Shown here piece after piece: positions 1 to 9,944 of a DNA stretch of 64,000 bases. Position numbers and translations under genes: made by a program. Positions within the stretch are counted from its first letter, which is position 1. Each line of letters starts with the position of its first letter. The DNA comes from Rhizomys pruinosus (taxonomy: Eukaryota; Chordata; Mammalia; Rodentia; Spalacidae), in contig VZQC01005680.1 of assembly GCA_009823505.1 (NCBI GenBank), positions 1,935,662 to 1,999,661 of the forward strand, written 5' to 3'. The notes beneath the pieces are model-generated. The model made no database searches. It saw only the letters and a program-made list of their open reading frames with translations, and was not told the DNA's origin.

Positions 1-58
1 AAAAAAAAAAAAAAAAAAAAAGAAAAGAAAGGAAAGGAAGAAAAAAACTAAAACTCAA
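1..58. repeat. A-rich tract
   Basis: About 20 consecutive A residues followed by GAAA/GGAAA steps; probably the tail of a retroelement lying left of the window. Confidence 0.7.
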
Positions 59-59
59 A

Positions 60-183
60 CATGTAAAAACTCTTACATAAAACGCCCACAGTAGATTTAT
101 TCATAATAGCCAAAAGCTGGACATGGCCTCGGTGTCCACCGAATAAATAATGAACAAATGGTGTCTGTGAATTGATAAGCTGT
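60..183 (+). mobile_element. L1 ORF2 3'-end fragment
   Basis: The segment around 95-165 (TTCATAATAGCCAAAAGCTGG, then a diverged stretch ending AATGAACAAATGG) resembles the end of L1 ORF2. It may continue after the B2 inserted at 184. Diverged and short. Confidence 0.5.
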
Positions 184-432
184 GGGTTTTTTTTATTAAT
201 TTTATTTATTTCTGTATGTGTATGAATGCACTGTCTGCATGCAACTCTGTGCACCCGTGTCGTACAATGCCGCAGAGGTCAGAAGAGGGTGTCGGATTCC
301 CCTGGAACTGGAGTTCTCCTGGAATTGGAGTTTCAGACGGTTCTCAGCCACCATGTGGGTGCTGGGGATCGAAACCGGGTCCTCTGCAAGAGCGGTCGGC
401 GCTCTTAACCACTAGGCCATCTCTCCAGCCCC
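184..432 (-). mobile_element. B2 SINE, young 17-bp-duplication subtype
   Basis: Reverse-strand B2: T-rich tail first, then the tRNA-like head ending CTCTCCAGCCCC. Flanked by a 10-bp TSD GATAAGCTGT (174-183 and 433-442). Carries the internal AACTCCAG/TTCCAGGAG tandem duplication. Confidence 0.93.
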
Positions 433-490
433 GATAAGCTGTTCTAACAACACAGAGCACGCTAATCAGCAATAAAACGTGAATGAAATT

Positions 491-681
491 TGGCTGGAGA
501 GATGACTCAGCGGCTAAGAGCACATGCTGCCCTCAGAGAGGGCCTCAGTTCCCTTACAAGCACTCCTGCTGCAGCTCACAGCCATGTGTAACTCCATCTC
601 CAAGGGATCTGACACCCTCTTCTGGCCTCCATGGGCACTGCATTCATGTGTATGTATACACACACAAAATAATTTTTTAAG
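491..681 (+). mobile_element. B2/B3 SINE
   Basis: tRNA-like head GGCTGGAGAGATGACTCAG, then CCCTCTTCTGGCCTCC and an ACACAAAATAA tail. TSD GAATGAAATT at 481-490 and 682-691. Confidence 0.88.
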
Positions 682-744
682 GAATGAAATTGAGAAAAAA
701 GTAAATCCTTTGGAGGAAAGCCATAATATTTGCAGACTAGCAAC

Positions 745-900
745 CTGTTGTTTTTGTAAATAAAGTTTTATTTACCAGTATCAGTCATTTGCATATTTCC
801 TAAGGCTATTTTCCTCTTATAACATCAGACTTAAATAATTAGTACAGAACCTTGGTAGCTGCCAAATCTAACAAATTTACTCTTTGCTAAGAAAAAAATA
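745..900 (+). mobile_element. MER5A-like hAT-Charlie fragment
   Basis: TTTTTGTAAATAAAGTTTTAT followed by a stretch ending AAATTTACTCTTTG resembles the 3' half of MER5A. Old and diverged. Confidence 0.5.
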
Positions 901-1062
901 CAATCTTGACAAAAAATAAAAAAAGAAAAAGAAAAACATGTTGAATGAAAGGGCAGGATAGAAAAAGACCAAACACAGAAACAAAAAGCTATCTATTGCA
1001 TGTTCATTTGTGTGAAATTCTTGAATAGGCAAAACTAATTAATGGTTTAAAATATCAGAAAA

Positions 1063-1250
1063 GGGCTAGGGAGATAGCTTGTTGGTAAAGTACTTGCCCG
1101 GAAGGCAAGAAGGTCTGAGTTCAATCCCCAGAATCCACATAAAACTGAGGGTGTTCCCACACAAGTTTGGAAGACCTGGAGGGTCGAGACGGGGGGATCC
1201 TTGGGGACAGCCAGTCAAACTGTCAAAAATAAGTAAATAAATAAATAAGA
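1063..1250 (+). mobile_element. RSINE1-like SINE with AAAT tail
   Basis: Head GGGCTAGGGAGATAGCTTG, a TTCAATCCCCAGAATCCAC box B-like region, then GGGGGATCCTTGGGG and an AAATAAGTAAATAAATAA tail. Confidence 0.7.
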
Positions 1251-1255
1251 TGGAA

Positions 1256-1466
1256 GGGGCTGGAAAAACAGGGTTAAGAGCACACTGGCTGCTCATTCGG
1301 AAGACCTGGGTTTGGTTCACAGCACCCACGTGGCAGCTAACAATTGACTGTAACTTCAGTTGCAGGGGATCCAATGCCCTCTTCTGGCCTCCACAGGTAT
1401 TGCATTCACATAGGGCACTTACATATGCAAGCAAGACACTCATAAACATAAATAAAAATGATACAT
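1256..1466 (+). mobile_element. B2/B3 SINE
   Basis: GGGGCTGGAAAAACAGGGTTAAGAG head; CCAATGCCCTCTTCTGGCCTCC body; ATAAACATAAATAAAAATG tail. Confidence 0.85.
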
Positions 1467-1468
1467 AT

Positions 1469-1610
1469 TTTTTTTTGAGACAAGGTCTCCCTGTAGCCCC
1501 AGCTGTCCTGAAACTCACTGTGTAGACCAGGCTGGCCTTGAACTCACAGAGATCCGTCTACCCCTGCCTCTCCAGTGCTGGGATTAAAGGCATGTGCCAC
1601 CACTCCTGGC
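1469..1610 (-). mobile_element. B1 SINE
   Basis: Poly-T, GAGACAAGGTCTCCCTGTAG, then the Alu-like body, ending GTGCCACCACTCCTGGC. An imperfect repeat of the ATGATACATATTT type flanks it. Confidence 0.93.
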
Positions 1611-1685
1611 TGATGAATATTTTTAAAAAAATAAAGTGGAGAAGAAACTGAGGATAACCCACGACATAAATCTAGGGACTACACA

Positions 1686-1743
1686 TACATATGTACATGT
1701 ACCCACACACATCAATACATGTACACACACACATGTACACATG
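1686..1743. repeat. AC/ATGT-rich simple repeat
   Basis: Alternating ACAC and ACATGT steps. Confidence 0.75.
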
Positions 1744-1744
1744 C

Positions 1745-2136
1745 TGTCCTAGTTAACTTTCTATTTCTGTGACAAAAAGACTGACCAAACCAACTTGGGA
1801 AGCAGCAAAGGATTGATTTTTCTTTTTCTTCTATCTCCCAGGTCACAATTCATCCTGAGTCAGGGCAGGAACTGGGGGCAGGAACCTGGAGGGAGCAGCT
1901 GAAGCACAGACCACAGAAGAAGGCTGCTTATTGGCTTGCTCCTCTGGCCTGTGCTCAGCCTGCTTTCTTATACAAAGCCTAGGAGTGGCACCACCCACAG
2001 TAGGTTGAGACCTCCCACAACATCAATGATCAAGAAAATGCTCCATAGACATGGCCACAGCCAAGGGAAGAAATTTCTCAGTTGAGGTTATCTCTACCCA
2101 GGTGTGTCAAGTTGATAACTGAAGCTATCCAGCACA
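1745..2136 (-). mobile_element. ERVL-like solo LTR, group B
   Basis: Reads from CTATTTCTGTGACAAAAAG to GTGTCAAGTTGATAACTG. It is the reverse complement of the group B repeats at 2924, 5895, 14677, 23690 and 53880. The family name was not verified; start and end resemble ERVL-type LTRs. Confidence 0.75.
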
Positions 2137-2332
2137 CATGCCCACAACCAGGAATATACACACAGACCCATGCACACACACATAAATATCAGAAGTTGAT
2201 TGCTTCTGGCACAGATATAGAACTAAGAACAGGTACAAGAGAATTTCAGGGGGTAGATTTGCCTTCTCTGTTCATGGATTGCATAAATTATGCACTTTCC
2301 CCAAAATGAATCAAACTATACACTTGTCAGAT

Positions 2333-2477
2333 CTATGGGTGGTAGCACACACATGTAATCTTAGAACATGGGAGGTGCAAATGTTGAGGATGGCAGTTCA
2401 AGGTCATTTTAGGCTATGCAGTGAGTTTGAAGCCAAGCTAGGATACATGAGATCCTGCCTCAGAAACCAAACAAACA
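2333..2477 (+). mobile_element. B4/B1-related SINE fragment
   Basis: GGTAGCACACACATGTAATC to GGATACATGAGATCCTGCC, a diverged Alu-like body. Confidence 0.6.
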
Positions 2478-2585
2478 GTCAGGCTTGGTAGCACAAGCCT
2501 TTAATCCCAACAATCAGGAGACGGAGGCAAGCAGAAATCTGTGAGACTGAAGCCAGCCTGGTTTATGTAGTGAGTGACCCTATGG
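2478..2585 (+). mobile_element. B1 SINE, 3'-truncated
   Basis: GCTTGGTAGCACAAGCCTTT, AATCCCAACAATCAGGAG and GAAGCCAGCCTGGTTTATG are B1 features. The A-rich end is missing. Confidence 0.75.
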
Positions 2586-2587
2586 GG

Positions 2588-2735
2588 GCCAATGAGATGG
2601 CTCAGCAGATAAAGAAGATTGCTGCCAAGCCTGAGACCTGAGTTCAATCCCTGGGACCCACCTGGTGGAAGGAGAGAATCAACTCTAGCATGTTGTCTTC
2701 CAACCTACACACACTCACCATGGCACACATGACAG
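2588..2735 (+). mobile_element. tRNA-derived SINE, GGAAGGAGAGA subtype
   Basis: AATGAGATGGCTCAGCAG head, CAATCCCTGGGACCCACC box, GGTGGAAGGAGAGAATC, then an ACACAC-rich end leading into a GATA tract. Confidence 0.8.
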
Positions 2736-2749
2736 ATAGATAGATAGAT

Positions 2750-2794
<45 letters not shown>

Positions 2795-2812
2795 ACAGAC
2801 AGATAGATGTTT
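2735..2812. repeat. (GATA)n microsatellite
   Basis: Nearly uninterrupted GATA units following the SINE tail. Confidence 0.95.
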
Positions 2813-2923
2813 TAAAAAGTATGGATTTCATTCATTCTACATATAAATTACATATTAATTTTAAAACAATTTCAAAAAAAAAAAAAAAAAACAAGATAAG
2901 AACTTAGCTTTGAACTGAGTGGT

Positions 2924-3326
2924 GCGCTGGTTACTTTTTGTCAACTTGACAAACTAGAGTCACCTGCAAAGAGGGAATCTCAACTGATGAATTTCATCTA
3001 TTGGATTGGCCATGGCCATGCCCATGAGACATTTTCTTGATTGCTAATTGATGTAGGAGGGCTCAGCCCACTGTGGGTGGTGCCATCCCTGGGCAGGTGG
3101 GCCTGGGCTGTATAAGAACGCTTGCTGAGCAGGCGGGGGGGGGGGGCAAGCCAGTGAGCAGTGTTCCTCCATCGTCTCTGCTTCAGTTTCTTCCTCCAGG
3201 TTCCTGCCTTGGCTTCCCTCAGTGATGGACTGTGATGTGGAAGTATAAAACGAAAATAAACCCTCTCCTCCCCAAATGGTTCTGGTCAGTGTTTTGTCTC
3301 AGCAACAGAGAAGCAAACTAAAAGAG
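2924..3326 (+). mobile_element. ERVL-like solo LTR, group B
   Basis: Starts GCTGGTTACTTTTTGTCAAC and ends TTTTGTCTCAGCAACAGAG. Contains a polyadenylation-type AAATAAACCC near 3256 and a G10 run near 3136. Confidence 0.78.
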
Positions 3327-3529
3327 GTTCTTGTTGGACTGCATACATTCTTAGCATCACATTAACGTTCAAGTTCAAGACCAATTGGTGGAGAAGCTTC
3401 TTAAAGACCAGCTGTTCCTAATAACCAAGCCTCAGGACTCTTTAGATTCCTCAAAAAAAAAAAAAAAAAAAAAAGGTACATACTTGTTTTACTTCCAGGC
3501 TTTGTTCAAACACTCCAGAAAGACACACC
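3327..3529. other. Intronic sequence with a poly-A run
   Basis: No recognisable element apart from about 24 A residues at 3452-3475. Confidence 0.5.
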
Positions 3530-3539
3530 CAACATAATT

Positions 3540-3689
3540 GTTTTTGGTCTTTTTGAGACAGGGTCTCCCTATAGCACCAGCTGTCCTGGAACTCATTATG
3601 TAGACTAGGCTGGCCTTGAACTCACAGAGATCTGCCTGCCTCTGCCTCCTGAGTGCTGGGACAAAAGGCATGCTCCATCATGCCTGGCA
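3540..3689 (-). mobile_element. B1 SINE
   Basis: GAGACAGGGTCTCCCTATAG to CATCATGCCTGGC, flanked by the TSD CAACATAATT (3530-3539 and 3691-3700). Confidence 0.93.
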
Positions 3690-3930
3690 TCAACATAATT
3701 TTTTTAAAGTTCAACGCAAACAGGCTCAGGGGGAAGCAGACAGGGGGCTAAGTGAACCTTTTCCCCAGTATCTCACCTGAAACAGCCCCGACGGACCCCT
3801 CAGAGCAAGCCCAGAGTGTCTGTAATTACAACGCCTTGTCTTCTTAACCCACTGAACACACTATGATGGGCAAGGTCACTCCTGCCTCCCTCTCTATGAA
3901 TGCTCCTTCTCTCTAGGGACTGACACCTGT

Positions 3931-4092
3931 GTATTAGCTACTTTCTTCATTGCTATGACAAAATACTTGAAAGAAGCAACTTTGGGGAAGAAGGGTTTAT
4001 TTCAATGCATGCTTTCAGAAGACATGGCAGTGGGTATGTGTGATGGTGGGCCTTCACGTCATGATGAACAGGACATGATGAGCAAGGGGGTG
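3931..4092 (-). mobile_element. LTR group A fragment
   Basis: GTATTAGCTACTTTCTTCAT then GCTATGACAAAATACTTGAA and AAGGGTTTATTT match the antisense start of the LTRs at 30173 and 31859. Truncated. Confidence 0.7.
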
Positions 4093-4095
4093 AGG

Positions 4096-4287
4096 TGCTG
4101 GAGACATGGCTCAGAGGAGAAGAGCACTTGATGATCTTGCAGAAGACCTTAGTTCAATTTTCAGTACCCACAGTGGCTCACAACTACCTGTAACTCCAGC
4201 CTCTTTGGGCTTTGAACAGACATGGTGCACTTATATACATGTAGGCAAAACACTAATACACATAAAGTAAAAATAAATAAATCTTTT
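4096..4287 (+). mobile_element. B2/B3 SINE with tail invaded by another B2
   Basis: GTGCTGGAGACATGGCTCAG head, AATACACATAAAGTAAAAAT tail. The tail AATAAATAAATCTTTT is duplicated around the B2 at 4288-4510. Confidence 0.88.
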
Positions 4288-4510
4288 TTATTTTTTTATT
4301 AATTTTTTTATTTATGTATGTGTATGAATGTACTGTCTGCAGGCAAGTTTGTGCAGCCGTGTCATGCAATGGTCAGAAGAGGGTATCAGATTCCCCTGGA
4401 ACTGGAGCTCTCCTGGAATTGGAGTGCCGCCATGTGGGTGCTGGGGATTGAACCCGGGTCCTCTGCAAGAGTGGTTGGCGCTCTTAACTGCTAGGCCATC
4501 TCTCCAGCCC
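4288..4510 (-). mobile_element. B2 SINE, young subtype, nested in SINE tail
   Basis: Reverse B2 with the 17-bp duplication. The 16-bp TSD AATAAATAAATCTTTT lies at 4272-4287 and 4511-4526. Confidence 0.95.
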
Positions 4511-4588
4511 AATAAATAAATCTTTTAAAAAAAAAACCTTTGTTGTTTTTTTTTTCTTCAAGGTCTGTAATGGGGAATGAATCAAAAC

Positions 4589-4813
4589 ACACATATTTTG
4601 GGCAGGGAGATGAAGGCTTACCTGGTAAAATGCTGGCATCTGAGTTTAATTTCCAGAAGCCACATTTAAAAAAAAAATACAGACCGGGTAGCATGCACTT
4701 GTAATTCCAGCACTGCAGAGACTGAGACAAAAGGACTCCCAAAGCTCACTGGCCAACCAGTCTAGCCCAGTTGGCAAGTTTCAAGCTAGCGATAAAGGCT
4801 GTCTCAAAAAACA
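4589..4813 (+). mobile_element. RSINE1-like SINE
   Basis: GGGCAGGGAGATGAAGGCTT head, then CTTGTAATTCCAGCACTGCA and TAAAGGCTGTCTCAAAAAAC. Diverged. Confidence 0.7.
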
Positions 4814-4814
4814 A

Positions 4815-4914
4815 TGGGGTCAGCAATATGGCTCAGCAGGAAAAGAAGCTGAATTTGATCCCTAGGACCCATACGGTGGAAGAGAGAACTGATTACTGCA
4901 AGTTGTCCTCTGAC

Positions 4915-4917
<3 letters not shown>
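4815..4917 (+). mobile_element. tRNA-derived SINE, GGAAGGAGAGA subtype
   Basis: CAATATGGCTCAGCAGG, GATCCCTAGGACCCATA, GGTGGAAGAGAGAACTG, AAGTTGTCCTCTGACC; ends in an AC microsatellite. Confidence 0.8.

Positions 4918-4959
<42 letters not shown>
4917..4959. repeat. (AC)n microsatellite
   Basis: About 20 AC units forming the tail of the preceding SINE. Confidence 0.97.
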
Positions 4960-4961
<2 letters not shown>

Positions 4962-5420
4962 CCTTATATCAATAAGTGTATACTGCATTTAAACTGGGCC
5001 ACCTCTCCACTAAGGCCTTTGCTCCCTTCCCTGGCCCTGATTCTTATGAGATGCACTTGTGGTCAGGGACCTTGTGATGTGTCTGAAGCTCTGCCATGGA
5101 TATTTCAAGGTATAAAGTGCCCTGACCCCCAACAGGAAGCAGAGTCATCAGTCATTTTCCAGCACGGGGCCAAGACAGGTGCAGCATGTATTCAGGCCGC
5201 CGTGGACGGCTGGAAAGCACAGACTGTTCTCCCCAAGGAATTCCACAGTGGAAGATGGATGAAGGGAGGGGAAGGATAATATTAGAAAACTATTTTTAAG
5301 GCTACTTTGAAATCAAAGAACTACTGAGCCAAACTCCCAACAATGATGATGATATAAATAAGCAAAGCAGAGAGATGACAGCAGAACTTGGGGGAGGCTA
5401 TGAGAGGGTCCAGCTAGTCT
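4960..5420. other. Low-repeat intronic sequence
   Basis: No known repeat or exon recognised. An 86-codon open frame at 5019-5279 has no recognisable domain and no splice or Kozak support. Confidence 0.5.
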
Positions 5421-5452
5421 CTCTCTCTTTCTCTCTCTCTCTCTCTCAAGTT
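5421..5452. repeat. (CT)n tract
   Basis: CTCTCTCTTTCTCTCTCTCT-type pyrimidine run. Confidence 0.9.
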
Positions 5453-5474
5453 TCTCTATCTTAAAAATGTTTGT

Positions 5475-5604
5475 GGGGCTGTGCACATATGTGTGCAGGT
5501 GTGTGCAGAGGCCAGGGGACATCAACTGTCAGTCCTCAGGAGCTTTCCAATTCGTGCTTTGAGACAGGGTCTCTCACTGGCCTGGAATTCACCAAGCAGG
5601 CTAA
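5475..5604 (-). mobile_element. RSINE1-like SINE fragment
   Basis: GAGGCCAGGGGACATCAACT, GAGACAGGGTCTCTCACTGG and CACCAAGCAGGCTA match the reverse of the RSINE1 3' half. Confidence 0.65.
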
Positions 5605-5610
5605 ATCCAG

Positions 5611-5885
5611 AGGCTGGGGAGACGGCCCAGTGGTTAAAGCACTTGATGTACAAGGATGAGCACCGGAGTTCAGAGCCCCAGAAACTCACCTAAATGCCAG
5701 GTGGGTGTATTGGCCCGGCCTGTAATCCGAGCCTTCAAAGGCAGAGCTAGGGGATGCCCAGAACAAGCCGGCTAGGGAGACTAGCTGTATCAGTGAGCTC
5801 TGGGTTCGATTAAGAGACTCTGCCTCAAGGAATCAGGTGGAAGACAGATAGAAGATGATTCTTAACGTCAACCTCAGGCCTTTGG
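5611..5885 (+). mobile_element. RSINE1-like SINE, split by an LTR
   Basis: GGCTGGGGAGACGGCCCAG head to AACGTCAACCTCAGGCC. Its 3' AC-rich end continues at about 6245-6300 beyond the group B LTR. Confidence 0.7.
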
Positions 5886-5894
5886 TGGTTGCCG

Positions 5895-6240
5895 TTGTCC
5901 ACACAGCACACCTGGGAAGAGGGAACTTCAACTAGAGAACTCCCTCTGTCGGAATGAGCCAAGCCCATGTCTGTGCAGCATTTTCTTGAGTGCTGAGTGA
6001 CGTAGGAGGGCCCACCCCAGTATGGGTGATGTCATCCTCAGGCAGCGGTCTTGGGTTGTGTAAGAAAGGTCCCTGAGCACAATCCAGTAAGCAGCATTCC
6101 TTCCGCCTTCAAGTTCCTGCCCTGAGCTCCGGCCCCTGCTCCCTCCAGTATAAACCAGGAGCCCTACTGTAAAATAAATACTTTCCTCTTCAAGTTGTTT
6201 TCGGTCAGAGTGTTTTGTCACAGCAACAGGTAGTAACTAA
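5895..6240 (+). mobile_element. ERVL-like solo LTR, group B
   Basis: CACACCTGGGAAGAGGGAAC to TTTTGTCACAGCAACAGG, with AAAATAAATAC near 6172. Inserted in the RSINE1 tail. Confidence 0.75.
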
Positions 6241-6299
6241 GTTGGGTCCGAACACATGTGCATACACATGCACGCCACTCACACACATGTACCTATAAC

Positions 6300-7022
6300 C
6301 ATACAATATGCATAAAAATGGAAAAAAGGGAAAAACGCTAAATTCATAGAAAACAGAAATGAGGACCTCGGGTAGTGAGGAGGAAGGAAGGGGAAGATGG
6401 CTTCTGTGAGTTTACCTTTGGGAGGAAAAGAGAAAATAAGAGAAACCCAAACTATCTCCCCAGAGAAGGGGTTGCCAGGCTACAGCAAGCTCAACCTTTC
6501 TTACCTTGGGGAAAACAATTGTTTTCCCAGGACAGCATCCGTCTGACATACAAGACCAGGTAGCTGTGTCTGCCCAGACCAAAACACGACTTTCATTTTG
6601 GAACCTAGGAAAGTAATGTCTGCCAGTTCCTGAGTTGGGAATTGAGTGTGGCGCTCCCATGATGTCAGACCCAGCTTTATTCTTTCCATCATCTCAGGAT
6701 TGAAGAGTTCCGTGAGATGGCAGATGGAAGCTGGTTGGCATACAGGGCTTCAGATCAGTTCATGTACCTATCCTACTCGCCGAATCCAAACCCAAACTCT
6801 AAGTTCTTACAGCTTAGAGTCAGTTCCATAGGAGAAAAGCAAAGAGAGCAAAATGGCTGGGCTGGCCCAGGAGCTTCAACTCAGTCCCTATAGGGCTGCA
6901 GCAGAGCAGAGAAGGCACCTACACTGTCAGGAACCTTGGCCCATCTGGGTCCTGGATACGACCCAAGTAAATAGGTGTTCCATCCCCTTAGAGAGAAGCA
7001 GGAAGAAGAAAAGAACAGAGAG
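6300..7022. other. Low-repeat intronic sequence
   Basis: No repeat family or exon recognised. Several 60-80 codon open frames on both strands overlap each other and look like chance ORFs. Confidence 0.5.
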
Positions 7023-7065
7023 TGTGTTAGACAGAGCTCTGTGACTGTAACAAATACCCAGAGTC
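7023..7065 (-). mobile_element. Short LTR group A remnant
   Basis: GTGTTAGACAGAGCTCTGTG then ACTGTAACAAATACCC resembles the terminal 40 bp of group A LTRs. Confidence 0.35.
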
Positions 7066-7087
7066 ATTACTTTAAAAAGAAGAAAGG

Positions 7088-7260
7088 AGGCTGGTGAGAT
7101 GGCTCAATGGGTAAAAGTGCTGCCAACACTGACAAGCATGAGTTTGATCTCCTGATGGCAGGATAGAACCGACTTCTGCAAGTTGTGCCTTAACCTTCAT
7201 GGGCACAATGTATATGTGCGCACACACACACACACACACACAAATAAGTAGACAAATGTT
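7088..7260 (+). mobile_element. tRNA-derived SINE, GGAAGGAGAGA subtype, with AC tail
   Basis: GGAGGCTGGTGAGATGGCTC head, GCAGGATAGAACCGACTTCT, AAGTTGTGCCTTAACC, then (AC)n at 7218-7241. Confidence 0.8.
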
Positions 7261-7283
7261 TTTCAAAATAAAAATTAAGGCAC

Positions 7284-8205
7284 TGAAGGAGGCAGGGGCT
7301 CCCTCCCCCCCGAAAAAAAAACAAACCTGAGGACCAGATCTTCAACTGACCTTGAGAAAACAAAAACCTTGGTTAATCTGGGCTAACAGTGTGGCCTTAA
7401 GCATCCAAAAGGAAAGTATAACCAGATATAAATAATTAGTAAGGCCTGAGAAATTGTACTTCAGGTATAAAACTTGAGATCTTAGTAAAAAGACAAAAAG
7501 TTTAAAAAAAAAAAAAGAGCACTGTTGTTTTGCTTTTGCCATCCTTCAAAGATGTGAGACACAGCTTTTCAACCTTCCAATATGGACTGAACACTCATGT
7601 CTCTCCAAGAATCCTCCAAACCTTCAGTGCCAGATGGGGACTGCTGACACATCCAGCTTGTGGACTGAACTACTATTGGGGTTTCAGCCTCTTCAGAGTT
7701 TTGATTTCCATTGTTACACTACCCAGGCTGTATCACGGAGACCAGTACAGGAGGATCAAGACAGGACATGGTGCTTACTGGACCTTATTTGGTGACCATG
7801 GGAAGCAAAAACCCCAGTGTGGAGCACAAGGGCAGAACTGATGGTTGTATGGGCTTGCCCAGGAGGAGCCTTCAAACATGAAATCTTTCAACCTAATAAA
7901 AAAAATCAGAAGCCGAAGATGCTAAAAGATATATATGTCATGCATATATGCATATTTTGGAGTGATGCAGATTGGAAGGAACAACAACAACAATAAGACT
8001 GGGTCAAAGAACTGACTGAAACGGTGAAATTCTGCTCAAAACAGTAAACTTCCACATAAAAAATTTTAAAAGAGACTGAGGAAAAGATGAAAAACATGTT
8101 TGGCAGAATGCATGAGCTCTGGTGGGGGGGCAAGGAAGGGGGAGTGGGCCTAGACTTGATTGGAAATTTTGTATGAAATGCACAAAGCTTCAATAAAAAC
8201 TGGCT
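7284..8205 (+). repeat. Unclassified dispersed repeat, copy 1
   Basis: Shares about 500 bp with 17164-17640, for example CCTTGAGAAAACAAAAACCT at 7350 and AATCCTCCAAACCTTC near 7610. Its end (ATGAAATGCACAAAGCTTCA then ATAAAAAC and poly-A) also resembles 50715-50880. A polyadenylated terminus suggests a retroelement or LTR end. I do not recognise the family. Confidence 0.6.
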
Positions 8206-8242
8206 TTGAAAAAAAAAGAATTTGAAGAAGAAAAAAAAATTA

Positions 8243-8460
8243 GGGGGCTGAAGACATGGCTCAGTGGTTAAGAGCACTGACTGTTCTTAGAGAGGACCCA
8301 AGTTTAGTTCCCACATGGCAGCTAACAACTATCCCTAGCTCCAGTTCTGGGGGGTTTGACAGCCTCCTCTGACCTCCTCGGGCATTGCAATGACAGGGTG
8401 CACTTACAAACATTCAGGCAATACATCTATACACATGAACTAAAAATAATAAGTAAAAAT
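8243..8460 (+). mobile_element. B2/B3 SINE
   Basis: GGGGCTGAAGACATGGCTCA head, TATACACATGAACTAAAAAT tail. Confidence 0.87.
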
Positions 8461-8475
8461 TTTCAAAAAGAATTA

Positions 8476-8512
8476 GGGAGCTGGTGAGATAGCTCAGCAG
8501 TTAAGACGAGGT
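8476..8512 (+). mobile_element. B2 5' head only
   Basis: GAGCTGGTGAGATAGCTCAG then CAGTTAAGACG, cut off after about 35 bp by the following reverse SINE. Confidence 0.6.
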
Positions 8513-8519
8513 TCTATTC

Positions 8520-8671
8520 TTTTTTTAAATTTATTTTTGTATGTGTATGAATGTACTGTCTTCATGTAGGTCTGTGCACCTGTGTCATGCAATGCTGCAG
8601 AGGTCAGAAGAGGGTGTCAAATGGTTCTCAGCTGCCATTCAGGTGCTGGGGATCAAACCTGGGTCCTCTAA
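8520..8671 (-). mobile_element. B2 SINE, truncated at its head
   Basis: TGTATGTGTATGAATGTACT then CATGCAATGCTGCAGAGG, ending AACCTGGGTCCTCTAAA. The tRNA head is replaced by the TG tract. Confidence 0.85.

Positions 8672-8674
<3 letters not shown>

Positions 8675-8720
<46 letters not shown>
8675..8720. repeat. (TG)n microsatellite
   Basis: About 22 TG units between two reverse SINE pieces. Confidence 0.97.
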
Positions 8721-8722
<2 letters not shown>

Positions 8723-8840
8723 TACATGTGAGTGCAGTGCCCATGGAGTCCAGAAGAGGGCACTGGATCCCCTGGAGCTGGAGTTACAGTTTACTTGGGT
8801 GCTGGGAACTAATATTAGGCCCTCTGTAAGAATAGTTAGT
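8721..8840 (-). mobile_element. B3 SINE fragment
   Basis: GAGTCCAGAAGAGGGCACTG, CTGGAGCTGGAGTTACAG and TAGGCCCTCTGTAAG are B3 reverse-strand features. Confidence 0.75.
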
Positions 8841-8846
8841 ACTGGG

Positions 8847-8900
8847 CTGGAGAGATAACCTAGCAGTTAAGAGCTCTTAACTGCTAGGTTATCTTTCCAG
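8847..8900. repeat. 54-bp near-perfect palindrome made of two B2 heads
   Basis: Left arm 8847-8873 and right arm 8874-8900 are reverse complements at 26 of 27 positions with no spacer (centre AGAG/CTCT). Both arms are the B2 5' head and share the same variants, AACCTAGCAG. Confidence 0.93.
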
Positions 8901-8901
8901 T

Positions 8902-9040
8902 GCCAGATGAAGTGGCACTTGCCTTTAATTCCAGCCCTCAGGAGGCAGAGCAGATGGACCTTCATGAGATGGAGGCCAGCCTGGTCTACATAGTGAGTTC
9001 CAAGGCAGCTGGGGCGATAGGGAGACTCAGTCTCAAAAAA
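8902..9040 (+). mobile_element. B1 SINE
   Basis: GCCAGATGAAGTGGCACTTG to GGAGACTCAGTCTCAAAAAA, followed by a TAATGA-rich tail to about 9085. Confidence 0.87.
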
Positions 9041-9042
9041 CC

Positions 9043-9100
9043 CAATAATGATAATAATGATGAGGATGATAATAATGATAATTTAATTTTAATTTTAAAA
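9043..9100. repeat. AATGAT-rich tract
   Basis: ATAATGATAATAATGATGAG and AT-rich continuation, derived from the B1 tail. Confidence 0.8.
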
Positions 9101-9843
9101 GCATTGACTGTTAACAGCCAACCCCCCCAGAGGGTTCATCCAGAACAGAGCCCACACCTCATATACTTAATTTAAACCTCTCCGTGACCTTTTGACTGAG
9201 TGCAGGTATCAATTCAGTTTTCAGCTATGGAAACTGCCTTGCAGAAATTGGGTAAAATCCCCAAATCCCACACCCTGTGCAGCAGGCTACCTCCAGACCT
9301 AGAACCCTAAGATTTTGCCTTGAATTCTCTTTCTAAGCTCCTGTGAGAATGAATTTACAGTTCCAGCTTAGCTGACCAGCCTAAGCTGGAGGTCTTAGTA
9401 AGCAATATTTGGAATTCGAATTCTTTCTCACCTAAGAGAATCACCTTGGAGGGAAAACTCCTTGGGAAAAACTGAATATTCCCAAGAAGCCACTCAACTT
9501 CAAAAGTGTGAGTGTGGGTGACTTTATTAAAGGTGTTTGTACAGATGGAGAGGAAGGAATCGGGACAACAGCAGAGTCTGCATGGAGGTGGTCTCTAGCG
9601 TTATCAAACGCTCCATGAGGAAGCCCGGATTGCAGAGCCATCAGCTCCCATAGCCGGCATGGGGAGAGTGGAGAGATGTCCAGCCACCTAGAGCGCAGCT
9701 GTGTGTCAAGGCATCTGGCCGGTTCCTTGAAAGAATAGGCAGGAGGGTTATTGACATCTTCTCACAGTTGCTGCCTTGAGCTGACAGTAAACTGGAAAAG
9801 CTGCCCCCATTACCCTGCACATCTGTGTCATAACACCCTGAAT
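9101..9843. other. Low-repeat intronic sequence
   Basis: No repeat or exon recognised across about 740 bp. Confidence 0.5.
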
Positions 9844-9846
9844 GTG

Positions 9847-9940
9847 GGGCTGGGGAGGGGGCTTAGTGAATTAAGCACTTGCCACATAAGTGTGAGGACC
9901 TGAGTTGAGAGCCTGAGAAACCACACACAATCTGGACATA
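9847..9940 (+). mobile_element. RSINE1-like SINE, 5' part
   Basis: GGGGCTGGGGAGGGGGCTTA to AAACCACACACAATCTGG. The element is interrupted by a B2 and resumes at 10170. Confidence 0.7.
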
Positions 9941-9944
9941 TAGG

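Noticed and set aside
5019..5279. 86-codon open frame
   Set aside because: No domain or similarity recognised; expected frequency of such frames in 64 kb is high.
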